From the NCBI GenBank assembly GCA_021734025.1, contig JAIPJS010000001.1:310001-374000 (forward strand): 64,000 nucleotides of DNA. The letters are read 5' to 3'. Position numbers and translations under genes: made by a program. The DNA is from Candidatus Neomarinimicrobiota bacterium. GTDB taxonomy: Bacteria > Fidelibacterota > JAANXI01. The notes beneath the pieces are model-generated. The model was not told the DNA's origin. It worked only from the letters and a program-made list of their open reading frames with translations, and did not search any database. Positions 1 through 8,721 of this stretch are shown here, one piece after another (position 1 is the stretch's first letter; each line of letters begins with the position of its first letter).

Positions 1-861
1 GGAGAAACTGAGCTTATTGTAGCCTTCCCGTTTGAATGCCAGCACCGCATTCGGCCCGGCCTCAACACCGCCGTGTACCATTCTGGTGAAATGGACGCCG
101 AGAAACGGAAACTCCGGATCGGGCACCGGATAGATCAGGTCGTTCACCAGCGAGTGGGATTCCGGTACCAGTTCGTAATATTCGCCCCGGAACGGCACAA
201 TCCTGATGTCCGGCTCCACGCCGCACATCCGGGCGATCCGGTCGCACTGGAGTCCACCGCAGTTGATGAGATTTTTACACCGAACTTCACCGGATTTGGT
301 TTCCAGCACGAACTCGTCACCATCTTTGGCGAAACCGGTCACCTCGGAATTTAACCGGATTTCTGCACCGCGATCCTGTGACAGTTTCGCATATGTCTCG
401 GTGACCTTTGAAAAATCGACGATGCCGGTTTCCGGAACGTGCAGACCATCCACACCGGCGACGTGCGGCTCGTACTCCCGGATTTCTTCCGGTGAGAGCC
501 GCCTGATTCCCTGCAGACCGTTTGCGCGTCCACGGCGCTCCAGCTCGTCCAGGCGGGGGATCTCTTCTTCCGAGGTCGCTACGACGACCTTCCCGCAACG
601 ATCATGTGGAATATCGTAGTCCTCACAAAATTCGTATAGCGCCTTGCGCCCGCTGGTACAGGTGGTCGCTTTGAGTGAGCCGGGTTTGTAGTAGAGCCCC
701 GAATGCACCACGCCGCTGTTATTGCCGGTCTGATGCGCCGCCAGGTGGTCTTCCGCTTCAAGAATGACTACCGAGGCTGATGTTTGGGAGGTTAGTTGAT
801 TCGCCGTTGCGGCTCCAACTATTCCGCCGCCGATGATTGCGATGTCGTAGGTTTTTGGCAT
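1..861 (-). CDS. lhgO: L-2-hydroxyglutarate oxidase-like FAD enzyme, 3' end cut by window
   Basis: The 287 visible residues match the DAO-type flavoenzyme family and most closely LhgO, which oxidises L-2-hydroxyglutarate to 2-oxoglutarate and hands electrons to the membrane quinone pool. A Rossmann GGGIVG motif for FAD lies at residues 11-16, and the family hallmark HQTGNNSG then VVHSG follows at 43-55. The start ATG at 861 is preceded by CCGGAG six bases away. Family members run to about 400 residues, so roughly 110 C-terminal residues lie outside the window. It is separated from trmB by a spacer with palindromes and is probably its own unit. A related glycerol-3-phosphate dehydrogenase-like role is possible, but the HQTGNNSG signature favours LhgO. 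Confidence 0.85.
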   Translation of the reverse strand, partial: MPKTYDIAIIGGGIVGAATANQLTSQTSASVVILEAEDHLAAHQTGNNSGVVHSGLYYKPGSLKATTCTSGRKALYEFCEDYDIPHDRCGKVVVATSEEEIPRLDELERRGRANGLQGIRRLSPEEIREYEPHVAGVDGLHVPETGIVDFSKVTETYAKLSQDRGAEIRLNSEVTGFAKDGDEFVLETKSGEVRCKNLINCGGLQCDRIARMCGVEPDIRIVPFRGEYYELVPESHSLVNDLIYPVPDPEFPFLGVHFTRMVHGGVEAGPNAVLAFKREGYNKLSFS

Positions 862-915
862 TTTTACTCCGGAGAATGGTTTAATGAATTTTTTTTTGGC
901 CTTCACCAAGTTGAA

Positions 916-947
916 TAGTAGAGACGTTTCATGGAACGTCTCTACTA
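916..947. repeat. 32-bp palindrome, REP-like
   Basis: An inverted repeat with arms TAGTAGAGACGTT and AACGTCTCTACTA around a short CATG-containing centre. It lies in the spacer between the LhgO-like gene and trmB. A half copy with the same right arm (ACGTCTCTAC) follows at 1008-1025, so the spacer holds a spaced pair, the usual arrangement of REP sequences mobilised by REP-associated transposases. Confidence 0.7.
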
Positions 948-1007
948 GAAAGAAAATGCGATGATTACTCCCAATTTTCCCTTGTTTTTCTGTTTCCACA
1001 CAGCCTG

Positions 1008-1025
1008 CATGGCACGTCTCTACAA
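1008..1025. repeat. Half copy of the 916-947 palindrome
   Basis: Positions 1008-1025 read CATGGCACGTCTCTACAA and match the right half of the palindrome at 916-947 except for two bases. No left arm is present, so it cannot form the same hairpin alone; it could pair with the first copy's left arm. Confidence 0.55.
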
Positions 1026-1050
1026 CAGATAAATATAATTGGCCTTGGCA

Positions 1051-1731
1051 CTACGTACTTTTCGTATATGTAATATGAAAAATCTGATGCTGCTTGGACT
1101 TGGCCTTTCGCTCGAACAGTGTCCGTTGTTTAGAAATCTCGTCGGAAACTTCCTCTTTTGTAATCTCGCCGGGCAATTCTTCAAGCCACGGAAAAGAGAG
1201 TTCCACCCATTTTGGCGCATCCGTCCAGATATTGATGAGACCGCCGGGCTTTAGCACGTCGTGATAGCGCTCATACGTGCTTTCCCGGATGAGCCGGCGC
1301 TTTTCGTGCCGGTTCTTGGGCCAGGGATCCGGATACATGATGAAAATCTTGTCCAGTGACTCCGGCGGAAAGACCTGTTCCAGCACTACATTTGCATCCT
1401 GATTGATGATAAGCACGTTGGTCAATCCGGCTTTCTCGATCCGCTCGGCGGCGGTGACTGCAAACAGGTGGACGTTCTCGATGCCGATATAGTGACCGTC
1501 CGGATCCTCGGAAGCCCGCTTTTCCATAAAGTTCCCGTGGCCGCATCCGATCTCCAGGTAAAGCGGCTTTGTCTTCAATACCTCGGGGGAGAGGAAGGTA
1601 TCCACATCATGCAACGGACGAATTTCCCTAGACCAGCCGTGGGGATGCTTCATCCGGCGGGCTTCATTAATCTTGTCTTCGTCCTTTAATTCGAGGAGCG
1701 GCTGCTTTTGAAAGGGGAATCCGTCATTCAT
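1051..1731 (-). CDS. trmB: tRNA (guanine-N7-)-methyltransferase
   Basis: This 226-residue protein is TrmB, the cytoplasmic SAM-dependent enzyme that makes m7G46 in the variable loop of tRNAs. The SAM-binding motif EIGCGHGNF is at residues 60-68, and the family signature PDPWPKNRHEKRR at 134-146 carries the basic residues that contact tRNA. Length matches the family. An N-terminal stretch of about 50 residues before the Rossmann fold is normal. It is transcribed alone toward the LhgO-like gene and away from the exported protein that begins at 1881. The start at 1731 has only a weak GGAA ahead of it. Confidence 0.93.
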   Translation of the reverse strand: MNDGFPFQKQPLLELKDEDKINEARRMKHPHGWSREIRPLHDVDTFLSPEVLKTKPLYLEIGCGHGNFMEKRASEDPDGHYIGIENVHLFAVTAAERIEKAGLTNVLIINQDANVVLEQVFPPESLDKIFIMYPDPWPKNRHEKRRLIRESTYERYHDVLKPGGLINIWTDAPKWVELSFPWLEELPGEITKEEVSDEISKQRTLFERKAKSKQHQIFHITYTKST

Positions 1732-1880
1732 AGTTCCGAAAATTAATCAGTCCCGTCGTTGTTTCAAAGGTTCGATCCACCACACGATTCGAAATTTGAC
1801 GTCTTTTCCCTTGCCAACGGCGTTGTCTTCCCTCAAATTCCCGACTCAGGGTGATCGATATATTTTTTTACGGGGATAAA

Positions 1881-3029
1881 TTGAAACGTTTACTGCCAGG
1901 TTTCCTTCTACTTTTTATCTGTAATGTTGCCTTTCCACAGACTTCCAGCCTTTCCATAGAGGTTGCACCGGGCGTCACTCATCACAGTTTTACGATCCCG
2001 GAGAAACCGTGGACTATAGACGTGTTGGAAATCGAGTGGCCGAACAAATATATCACCCTTAAAACTGCTATGGCCAGGGATACTCTTGATGGCAACCAGA
2101 TCCAGATGACGTCTGGTATTGCCGCGGATCATGACAGCGCCGGACACCGGGTGATTGCTGCTATCAATGGTGACTATTTTGATTTAGCCAGAGATGGGGC
2201 GCCGGTCAGTCTCCATATCCAGCGTGGTGAAATTGCCACGAATCCGACGGATAGGAATTACTTTGCACTCACATTGGAAAACCGGATTCATCTTGGCACT
2301 CTTACTTTTGATGGGTATATCGAGGCGCCAAATGGGCGCAGATATAGACTGAGCGGGGTGAATGCCGGCCGCGGGTCCGACCAGTTGATTTTGTATAATC
2401 GGTATCGCGGTAATACAACCAAAACTAATGCCTATGGGACCGAAATTTCCCTGGAACCGCTGGAGGACTGGCAGTTGAATTCGCCTGTACCTGCGGTCGT
2501 CACCGGCCGGGAAATCGGGAAGGGAAACATGCAAATCCCGCGTGACGGTGTCGTGTTGTCCGGGCATCATGTGGCGAGTATTTTCCTGAATAACCAGGTG
2601 GAAAACGGGGATACGATCTTGATTTCGCTGGGATTTCGCAAGGAAATCGGAGGTATCACCGAAGCACTCGGCGGTGGGGAGATGATTCTACAGGATGGTA
2701 GAGTGACTGCTTCCGCCGGAGAACGCCACCCGCGAACTTGTGTGGCAATAACCCAGGATACCAATAAGGTGCTTTTGTTCACTGTAGACGGCCGCAGCGA
2801 CGTCAGTGCAGGGATGACGCTTCAGGAGGTCGGACAGTTTCTAAAAAAACAATTTGGGGCCCACACTGCGCTGAACCTGGATGGTGGCGGATCCACGACG
2901 ATGGTGATCTGGGATACGATCGTCAACACTCCATCTGACATCACAGGCGAGCGTCCGGTGGCAAATGCGTTGCTGCTGGTTTCCAGCGCACCGGACTCAA
3001 TTCTCGAAAAGTATCCGGAGGAACCGTAA
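1881..3029 (+). CDS. Exported phosphodiester glycosidase (NAGPA-like) family protein
   Basis: The C-terminal half belongs to the phosphodiester glycosidase family (NAGPA domain, formerly DUF2233), named for the human enzyme that uncovers mannose-6-phosphate; bacterial members act on cell-surface or exopolysaccharide substrates that are mostly unknown. The signature NLDGGGSTTMV lies near residue 331-341, and an INGDYFD segment occurs earlier, as in the family. A TTG start at 1881 gives a clean signal peptide (MKRLLPGFLLLF to AFPQ) and has CGGGG upstream; a GTG at 1851 would add ten residues ahead of the signal peptide and is less likely. The protein is therefore expected in the periplasm. Substrate cannot be read from the sequence. 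Confidence 0.8.
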   Translation: MKRLLPGFLLLFICNVAFPQTSSLSIEVAPGVTHHSFTIPEKPWTIDVLEIEWPNKYITLKTAMARDTLDGNQIQMTSGIAADHDSAGHRVIAAINGDYFDLARDGAPVSLHIQRGEIATNPTDRNYFALTLENRIHLGTLTFDGYIEAPNGRRYRLSGVNAGRGSDQLILYNRYRGNTTKTNAYGTEISLEPLEDWQLNSPVPAVVTGREIGKGNMQIPRDGVVLSGHHVASIFLNNQVENGDTILISLGFRKEIGGITEALGGGEMILQDGRVTASAGERHPRTCVAITQDTNKVLLFTVDGRSDVSAGMTLQEVGQFLKKQFGAHTALNLDGGGSTTMVIWDTIVNTPSDITGERPVANALLLVSSAPDSILEKYPEEP

Positions 3030-3136
3030 AATTGTTCTGGATTTTCCTTATGAATCCTGTATCTTTTTCCCGGCTCTCAGGGGGCAGGAAATCCCTGATT
3101 TTCCGTATGACAATACAACATCGACAGGAGAGTTGA

Positions 3137-4483
3137 ATGCGTACGTTGCTTGTGAGCATCTTTGGATTATTTGGAATTTTATTGACCGGAGTGGGTATGA
3201 ATCAGGCAGTTTCAGCGGATATTTTTCCGTATGATTATGAAGTCCGGACACTGGATAACGGATTAAAATACTTTGTTATTCCCATGGAAAGTCCGGGGCT
3301 GGTGTCCTATTTCAGTGTGGTGAGAACCGGAAGTCGGGACGAATACGAACCGGGACATTCAGGATTTGCTCATCTCTTTGAGCATATGATGTTCCGGGGC
3401 ACCAAAAATTTTCCCGGTGAAGTCTATGACCGGATGGTCACCCAGATCGGCGCCGACGGGAACGCATATACCACCGATGATTACACATTATACTACATGA
3501 CATTCTCGGCGTCCGATCTGGAAAAAGTTGTTCATCTGGAGAGCGACCGGTTTCAGAACCTGGAGTATTCCGAGGCGGAATTCCAGACTGAAACGGGCGC
3601 CGTCTACGGGGAATACCGGAAAGGACGGACCAATCCCTGGTCGGTATTGTACGAAGAGATTTACGATATGGCGTACGATGAGCATACTTATCAACATACG
3701 ACCATCGGATTCGAGGAAGACATCAAAGCCATGCCGACCATGTACGACTATAGCCTGAGTTTTTTCAACCGGTATTACAAGCCGGAAAATGTGGTGCTGA
3801 TGGTGGTGGGAGATGTGAGTCCCGAGCAGGTGAGTCCATTGGTAAAAACATATTATGGGGAATGGGAGTCCGGATACGAAAAACCAAAGATCAAAGATGA
3901 GCCGCCGCAGCAAGAACCACGGAGCACCGAGGTGGATTACAGCGGTCGTACGCTTCCGATTATCGACATTGCATACAAAGGCCCGGCATTTCCGGAAAAC
4001 GTCAAAGAAATGGCTGCCATCAGCCTGTTCGGTGAGATGGCTTTTGGCGAGAATAGCACACTCTACAAACAACTTGTACTCCAGGAGCAAAAAGTTCAGT
4101 TTGTCGCGCCCAGTTTCGACAATAACCGGGATCCCGGGTTGCTCCATATTTTTAGCATGGTGAAAGATGAGGAGGATGTCGAATATGTCCGGGAGCAGAT
4201 TCTAGCGACAGTAAACACGTACCGGGAGACATTCGTGGATGAGTCCGAACTCACTGAGTTAAAAAGCCGGCAGAAATATCAGTTCCTCTTGGATCTTGAT
4301 ACGCCATCGAACGTGGCGCATAATCTCGCCAGATTTGTGGCATTAACGGGAGGTGTACAGATAGTGAACGAGTATTATTCTGCACTTGAACGGGTGACTC
4401 CCCGGGATATCTTAGAAGTCGTGAATACTTATTTTGTAGAAACAAACCGAAACGAGCTGGTGCTCAAAGGAGCACAGCAATGA
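3137..4483 (+). CDS. M16 family zinc peptidase, catalytic partner
   Basis: This 448-residue exported protein is an M16 (insulinase/pitrilysin) metallopeptidase. The inverted zinc motif HLFEH is at about residues 79-83, and the downstream Glu ligand region (ETGAVYGEYRKG) is present. A signal peptide covers roughly the first 28 residues, so it should act in the periplasm on peptides or misfolded fragments. The start has AGGAG six bases upstream. The stop overlaps the start of the next gene (ATGA), and the next product is an M16 protein without the zinc motif, which is the standard two-subunit arrangement in which one half is catalytic and the other supplies substrate-binding residues. Confidence 0.92.
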   Translation: MRTLLVSIFGLFGILLTGVGMNQAVSADIFPYDYEVRTLDNGLKYFVIPMESPGLVSYFSVVRTGSRDEYEPGHSGFAHLFEHMMFRGTKNFPGEVYDRMVTQIGADGNAYTTDDYTLYYMTFSASDLEKVVHLESDRFQNLEYSEAEFQTETGAVYGEYRKGRTNPWSVLYEEIYDMAYDEHTYQHTTIGFEEDIKAMPTMYDYSLSFFNRYYKPENVVLMVVGDVSPEQVSPLVKTYYGEWESGYEKPKIKDEPPQQEPRSTEVDYSGRTLPIIDIAYKGPAFPENVKEMAAISLFGEMAFGENSTLYKQLVLQEQKVQFVAPSFDNNRDPGLLHIFSMVKDEEDVEYVREQILATVNTYRETFVDESELTELKSRQKYQFLLDLDTPSNVAHNLARFVALTGGVQIVNEYYSALERVTPRDILEVVNTYFVETNRNELVLKGAQQ

Positions 4484-5991
4484 AATACTACACAATGCTT
4501 GCTTCGTTATTCATCTTTCTAACGGGAATCAGTAGTTCTAGTTTCGGAGGTCAGCCTGTGCCAGATAAACAAACGGTTCTCCTGCCAGCGGAAAACGACC
4601 CGACCATTTCGTTTCGGCTGTGGTTTAAGGTCGGCTCCCAAAATGATCCGGTCGGCAAAGAAGGGCTGGCCAATCTCACTTCCATGATGCTGGCGGAAGG
4701 AGCCACGGAATCGCGCTCATATGATGAAATAGTAGAAGCGCTTTATCCGCTTGCAGCTTCATATCACGCGAATACTCACGTGGAGCAGTCGATTTTTTAC
4801 GGTCGGGTGCATTCGGATAAACTCGATAAGTATTACGACCTATATCTGGACGCACTCTTGAATCCTGCGTTTGTAAAGGAGGATTTGGACCGTTTGAAGA
4901 GCCGCGTACTCAATTATCTGAAAAATACACTACGGTATTCCAGTGATGAAGAACTGGGGAAGGCAGCGCTTTATAACTTTGTATATAATGGAACCCCGTA
5001 CGGTCACATTCCTGAGGGGACCGTGTCGAGTATTGAGAGTATTACAGTGGAGGATGTCAGAGATTTTTACGAGAAATATTATACCAAAGATAATGTGGTC
5101 ATCGGGATTGGAGGGGGATTCAACCAGTCATTGGTGTTGAAGTTACAAAATGATCTGGGGCAGCTGCCCGACGGGAAGTCTAACGTAATCGCTACACCGT
5201 CACCGGATGAAATCACTGGCAAAGAACTGATACTCGTGGAGAAAGATGCCAACGCTACAGCTATCAGTATCGGATTCCCCATAGATATTCTGCGCGGCAG
5301 CAGAGAATGGTACGCGCTGGCGCTGGCGAACTCATGGTTTGGCGAGCACCGGAATTCCAGCAGTCACCTGTACCAGGTGATTCGGGAGGCCCGGGGATTA
5401 AACTATGGTGACTACTCATACATCGAGCGGTATCCCAACGGTGGCAGCCGGTCGAAACCGCCACAGAATGTGAGTTTGAGGCAGCAGATGTTCGAAATAT
5501 GGATTCGTCCCGTACCGAACGAAAACGGGCATTTTGCGTTGCGTGCGGCTATTCGGGAGCTGGAACAGTTGGTGGAAAACGGATTAACCGAAGAACAATT
5601 CCAACTGACACAGGAGTTCTTCAGCAAATATGTTCTGCACTACGCGCCCACGACAATGGCGCGACTCGGGTATGCCCTGGATGACGAGTTTTACGGCATC
5701 TCCGGCAGCCACTTAGAAAATTTACGAACAATTATACCAGAATTGACCAGGGAAGAGGTGAACCAGGCCATTCGGCAACATCTGCAGTATAAAAACATGA
5801 AAATTGCAATGGTTGTGCCGGATGCAGAGCAGTTGAAGGATGCCTTGATTAATGAGGAGCAGAGCCCAATCGAATATTCAACTCCGAAAGATGAGTCCGT
5901 GTATGAAGAGGATGAAAAAATCCAATCCTACCCGTTGGACATTTCTGCAGACGATGTCACCATAACAAAAGTGGAGGAGATGTTCGAGTAG
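4480..5991 (+). CDS. M16 family protein without zinc motif, partner subunit
   Basis: A 503-residue M16-fold protein with a signal peptide (about residues 1-23). Where active members have HxxEH it reads NLTSMM, so it cannot bind the catalytic zinc. The C-terminal half keeps the substrate-binding pair region of M16 partners (REARGLNYGDYSY). It overlaps the catalytic partner gene by four bases, implying translational coupling and a heterodimer. The last 30 residues are acidic and look like a disordered tail. It is not a pseudogene: the frame is intact and loss of the motif in one partner is normal for this family. Confidence 0.9.
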   Translation: MKYYTMLASLFIFLTGISSSSFGGQPVPDKQTVLLPAENDPTISFRLWFKVGSQNDPVGKEGLANLTSMMLAEGATESRSYDEIVEALYPLAASYHANTHVEQSIFYGRVHSDKLDKYYDLYLDALLNPAFVKEDLDRLKSRVLNYLKNTLRYSSDEELGKAALYNFVYNGTPYGHIPEGTVSSIESITVEDVRDFYEKYYTKDNVVIGIGGGFNQSLVLKLQNDLGQLPDGKSNVIATPSPDEITGKELILVEKDANATAISIGFPIDILRGSREWYALALANSWFGEHRNSSSHLYQVIREARGLNYGDYSYIERYPNGGSRSKPPQNVSLRQQMFEIWIRPVPNENGHFALRAAIRELEQLVENGLTEEQFQLTQEFFSKYVLHYAPTTMARLGYALDDEFYGISGSHLENLRTIIPELTREEVNQAIRQHLQYKNMKIAMVVPDAEQLKDALINEEQSPIEYSTPKDESVYEEDEKIQSYPLDISADDVTITKVEEMFE

Positions 5992-6060
5992 GCCGAGGAC
6001 CCCAATTAAATATTGATATGCATTGCATAGCCGCATATATTGGACGCGGTCATTGAAAAT

Positions 6061-6133
6061 GGGGCTGTAGCTCAGCTGGGAGAGCACCACGTTCGCAACG
6101 TGGGGGTCGTCGGTTCGATCCCGATCAGCTCCA
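6061..6133 (+). tRNA. tRNA-Ala (anticodon CGC)
   Basis: A complete 73-nt cloverleaf: acceptor GGGGCTG with CAGCTCC, D arm GCTC/GAGC, anticodon stem CCACG/CGTGG around loop TTCGCAA, and T arm GTCGG/CCGAT around TTCGATC. The loop gives anticodon CGC, which reads GCG alanine codons. CCA is not encoded. A terminator follows seven bases downstream. Confidence 0.96.
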
Positions 6134-6139
6134 CTACCG

Positions 6140-6176
6140 AAGGGAATCCTGTAAAAAGGGTTCCCTTTTTGTTTTT
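6140..6176 (+). terminator. Rho-independent terminator after tRNA-Ala
   Basis: Stem AAGGGAATCC (6140-6149) pairs with GGGTTCCCTT (6158-6167) with one G-U pair and an eight-base A-rich loop, followed by a T-rich tract. It closes the tRNA-Ala transcript. Confidence 0.88.
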
Positions 6177-6464
6177 GAGCGGGTTAGGTGGAAAAAGGTA
6201 TAGGGGGATAGGGAAAGACAGTGTTTGAGTGTTCCCCAAAGGGATCCCTTCGGGACGGGTGTTCAAGTAGCTATTTCTTACTCTTAATCCTACTCTTAAT
6301 CTTACTCCGATTTTTTTGTTGTTGGTTGTTCGTAGTTTGTTTTGGTTCTGATTGTATCCTTTTATCAGGCTTCACGATAGCAGAGCACATTCTCGTATCG
6401 AGAAGGGAAAATGGGAAAAAGAAAATGAGTCCCGGAGGGACGGTTGCTTCGTCGTGGCGAATAG

Positions 6465-6484
6465 CCCACTAATCTATTGGTGGG
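6465..6484. repeat. Short hairpin-forming palindrome
   Basis: CCCACTAAT pairs with ATTGGTGGG (one T-G pair) across a two-base centre. It is preceded by GGCGAATAG. Only this copy was found by eye in the window. Confidence 0.5.
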
Positions 6485-6565
6485 ATCTAATACAAGGTAA
6501 ATCACCAAAGTCCCGCCAGGGATGTTCGGATCTTAGAGTGACTTTCCCCAAAGATGGTGCCGTTC

Positions 6566-6600
6566 CCGCTTAAAGTCCCGGCAAATCCGGCTTTAAGCGG
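6566..6600. repeat. 35-bp strong inverted repeat
   Basis: Perfect ten-base arms CCGCTTAAAG and CTTTAAGCGG enclose an inner CCGG/CCGG pair with a five-base loop and a two-base bulge. There is no T tract after it, so it is more like a palindromic repeat than a terminator. Confidence 0.65.
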
Positions 6601-6795
6601 ACATAAAAAGTGTTCTGAATCGAGTCCTCCGCTTGAACCCGAATGCATCGGACTTCAAACGGAAGGGTCATCTTTGCTGGTCTCCTGCCTCCCGTCTCCG
6701 TTCTCCATTCTATAACTCTGGTCTGTACCATTTCTCACCATTCTTCTTGTAAAACAAAGGAATTCTAATTACTTTTTCTTGCTTTGATAAAATAA

Positions 6796-6869
6796 GCCAC
6801 CCTAGCTCAGCTGGCCAGAGCAGCTCACTCGTAATGAGCAGGTCTCCGGTTCGAATCCGGAGGGTGGCT
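6796..6869 (+). tRNA. tRNA-Thr (anticodon CGT)
   Basis: A complete 74-nt cloverleaf: acceptor GCCACCC with GGGTGGC, D arm GCTC/GAGC, anticodon stem GCTCA/TGAGC around loop CTCGTAA, and T arm TCCGG/CCGGA around TTCGAAT. The anticodon CGT reads ACG threonine codons. CCA is not encoded. The next gene starts 57 bases downstream, with no terminator visible between. Confidence 0.96.
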
Positions 6870-6925
6870 CTGAGCACATACCAGTCTGGGATGCAGGGAA
6901 AGAATTAATATCCAGGGCGCACAAT

Positions 6926-8506
6926 ATGGGATTCACGCCACAAGTAGATTTGGTCACATCCATACTGGATCTGCACGACTCAGTTGAGCACGTTCCCGGA
7001 GCACTTTCTAGCCTCACCGGTGAATCAGTATTCCGAAAATCAATCATTTATTGGACGGACCTAAAGGGGCATTATCGCCTGATACTTCCGGAGAATGAAA
7101 ATTTACCATCCGAAATTGATCCGAAAATAGTCGGGAAAATAAAGAATGGGGCGTCCTGGAAGGAGTCAGAACAGGATTTCGTTGTTTCGCTGGAGGAGTT
7201 ATTTCAGAAGGAAATCCAGGCAATTCCATTGATACACAGAAATGACTGCCGGGGGATTTGGCTGTACCCCGCACCTCAAAATCTCTCCAGGAAGGCGATC
7301 CAAAAGATTGCCAAATTTCTCAGTATCGGATTGGAGCATCGGCAAAATTTGCTGGAATCGGAACGGCAGAACAAGCGGCTCCATAGCCTGGTGGAAGCCG
7401 GCGAAATTTTTACCTCCCAAACGAATCTTAATGCCGTACTGAAAAAATTAGTTCAGGAGCTGTATCACCGGTTTAAATATTCCCGGGTGGCTGTACTGAT
7501 AAAAGAAGATACACAGCTAAAGATTGCTGCAGCAGAAGGTTTCTCCCAAAATCACCTTATTGGTTATACCTTCGATATTAATAAAGGCATTACTGGCAGA
7601 GCTGTCCGGGAAATGAAAAGCCAGAACGTCGAGGATGTTCTCGAAGACGAAGATTTTCTTCCGGCTGGCGAGGATGATATACGGTCTGAAATGACTGTAC
7701 CAATCCATCTGGATGGGGAAGTGCTTGGAGTACTTGACGCACAATCGACGGTCACAGGAGCTTTCGATGAATCCGATGTGAATTTTCTTCATGTGATCGC
7801 GCGGTTATCTGCCGTAGCAATCCAAAATGGACGGTTGATTGAAGACCTGCAATCCACAAAGAATTATTTGGATAGTATCGTGGATAGCTCCGGAGATGCC
7901 ATTTTTGCGATTAACACACAAGGCAAAATCACAACCTGGAACATAGGCGCAGAGCGCATTTACGGATATTCTCGGGAAGAAGCACTTGGCCAACAGGTCG
8001 ATGACTTGGTTGATCCGGAAGATCACAAAAGGACAACAGAGGAGGTACTTCAACTTGTCAAAGAAAATAATGGCATATATCACGAAGACGAAATTATACG
8101 CCGAAGAAAAAGCGGTGAGACGTTCCCCGCAACGCCAACATACACTTTGCTGCGTGATGATTCGGGAATTATCGGCATAAGTATTATTGAAAAAGACCTC
8201 ACCTATATCAAGCAGGCCACAAAACTTGATTCGGCTAAAACTCTCATCTCCACCGTGACGCACTATATCAACAATGCCATTACGCCGCTGAACGGCCGGG
8301 CTCAGATTGCTCAAATGCAACGGACAGAGGATAATGTGGATACGTTAATCCAGGTCAGCCTCGAGACTACACAAAAAATCCAGGAGGTAATTAGTACTAT
8401 TTCCGAGATGAAAGAGTTTATTGCAACTCCCTACTATAATACAAGTTACATAATTAATCTAGAGGAGCAGTTAAAGCAAAAGCTGTCTGATCTTAAAGGA
8501 AAATAA
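6926..8506 (+). CDS. GAF-PAS sensor protein with HisKA-like helix but no ATPase domain
   Basis: A 526-residue cytoplasmic sensor with no membrane segments. Residues 1-140 are not recognised; a GAF domain spans about 150-300 (signature VPIHLDGEVLGVLDAQ), and a PAS domain with PAC about 312-430 (FAINTQGKITTWN). The last part, about 435-515, resembles a histidine-kinase dimerisation helix: the segment THYINNAITPLNG, with His446, mirrors the H-box of kinases that read HEINNPLTP. The HATPase domain that should follow is absent and the protein stops normally. It might be a phosphotransfer or decoy partner of a separate ATPase; a stand-alone HATPase protein is encoded 216 bases downstream. No Shine-Dalgarno sequence is clear. 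Confidence 0.8.
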   Translation: MGFTPQVDLVTSILDLHDSVEHVPGALSSLTGESVFRKSIIYWTDLKGHYRLILPENENLPSEIDPKIVGKIKNGASWKESEQDFVVSLEELFQKEIQAIPLIHRNDCRGIWLYPAPQNLSRKAIQKIAKFLSIGLEHRQNLLESERQNKRLHSLVEAGEIFTSQTNLNAVLKKLVQELYHRFKYSRVAVLIKEDTQLKIAAAEGFSQNHLIGYTFDINKGITGRAVREMKSQNVEDVLEDEDFLPAGEDDIRSEMTVPIHLDGEVLGVLDAQSTVTGAFDESDVNFLHVIARLSAVAIQNGRLIEDLQSTKNYLDSIVDSSGDAIFAINTQGKITTWNIGAERIYGYSREEALGQQVDDLVDPEDHKRTTEEVLQLVKENNGIYHEDEIIRRRKSGETFPATPTYTLLRDDSGIIGISIIEKDLTYIKQATKLDSAKTLISTVTHYINNAITPLNGRAQIAQMQRTEDNVDTLIQVSLETTQKIQEVISTISEMKEFIATPYYNTSYIINLEEQLKQKLSDLKGK

Positions 8507-8654
8507 ACACCCGGCCCCTTATGTTTTCCATTGTTAAAATCCCGTAGTACACATTTTACGCAGAATATAGTATACGAATTTTTGCTGAAAAACAGGTAGT
8601 CAGGATCGGAATATTTCCTGATAATTATGTCTTGAATACCCCGCTATTTGTGCT

Positions 8655-8684
8655 TTTGTTACGCGGGTTTTCATGTTATATTGA
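8655..8684 (+). promoter_or_regulatory. Possible promoter ahead of the HATPase gene
   Basis: TTTG at 8655-8658 and TATATTGA at 8677-8684 are 18 bases apart, close to the Bacteroidota-type TTTG/TAnnTTTG layout. It lies about 40 bases before the gene at 8722. This is a by-eye match only. Confidence 0.25.
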
Positions 8685-8721
8685 AATCGGTGAGGCTTAA
8701 TAAGCGTAAGGTGCATGATTT

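Larger units (their letters stand above)
6177..6795. other. Palindrome-rich spacer between two tRNA genes
   Basis: No credible protein gene is seen in this 619-base spacer. Instead it holds several unrelated short palindromes: around 6233-6260 (CCCCAAAGGGATCCCTTCGG), 6428-6441 (GTCCCGGAGGGAC), the hairpin at 6465-6484 and the strong hairpin at 6566-6600. These look like members of different REP-type repeat families gathered in one spacer. A short T-rich stretch at 6265-6350 is of low complexity. Confidence 0.6.

Noticed and set aside
3488-4147. A 219-codon minus-strand frame inside the M16 peptidase gene
   Set aside because: Antisense shadow; the plus strand encodes the zinc peptidase.
4480-5991. 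Second M16 gene as a decayed duplicate
   Set aside because: The frame is intact and coupled to the active partner; absence of the zinc motif is normal for the partner subunit.
6040-6228. A 62-codon frame reading through tRNA-Ala (AQLGEHHVRNVGVVGS...)
   Set aside because: It is the translation of the tRNA and its terminator; such frames are a known annotation artefact.
8641-8674. CCCGC/GCGGG pairing ahead of the HATPase gene as a terminator
   Set aside because: Only five pairs around an 18-base loop, with a poor T tract.
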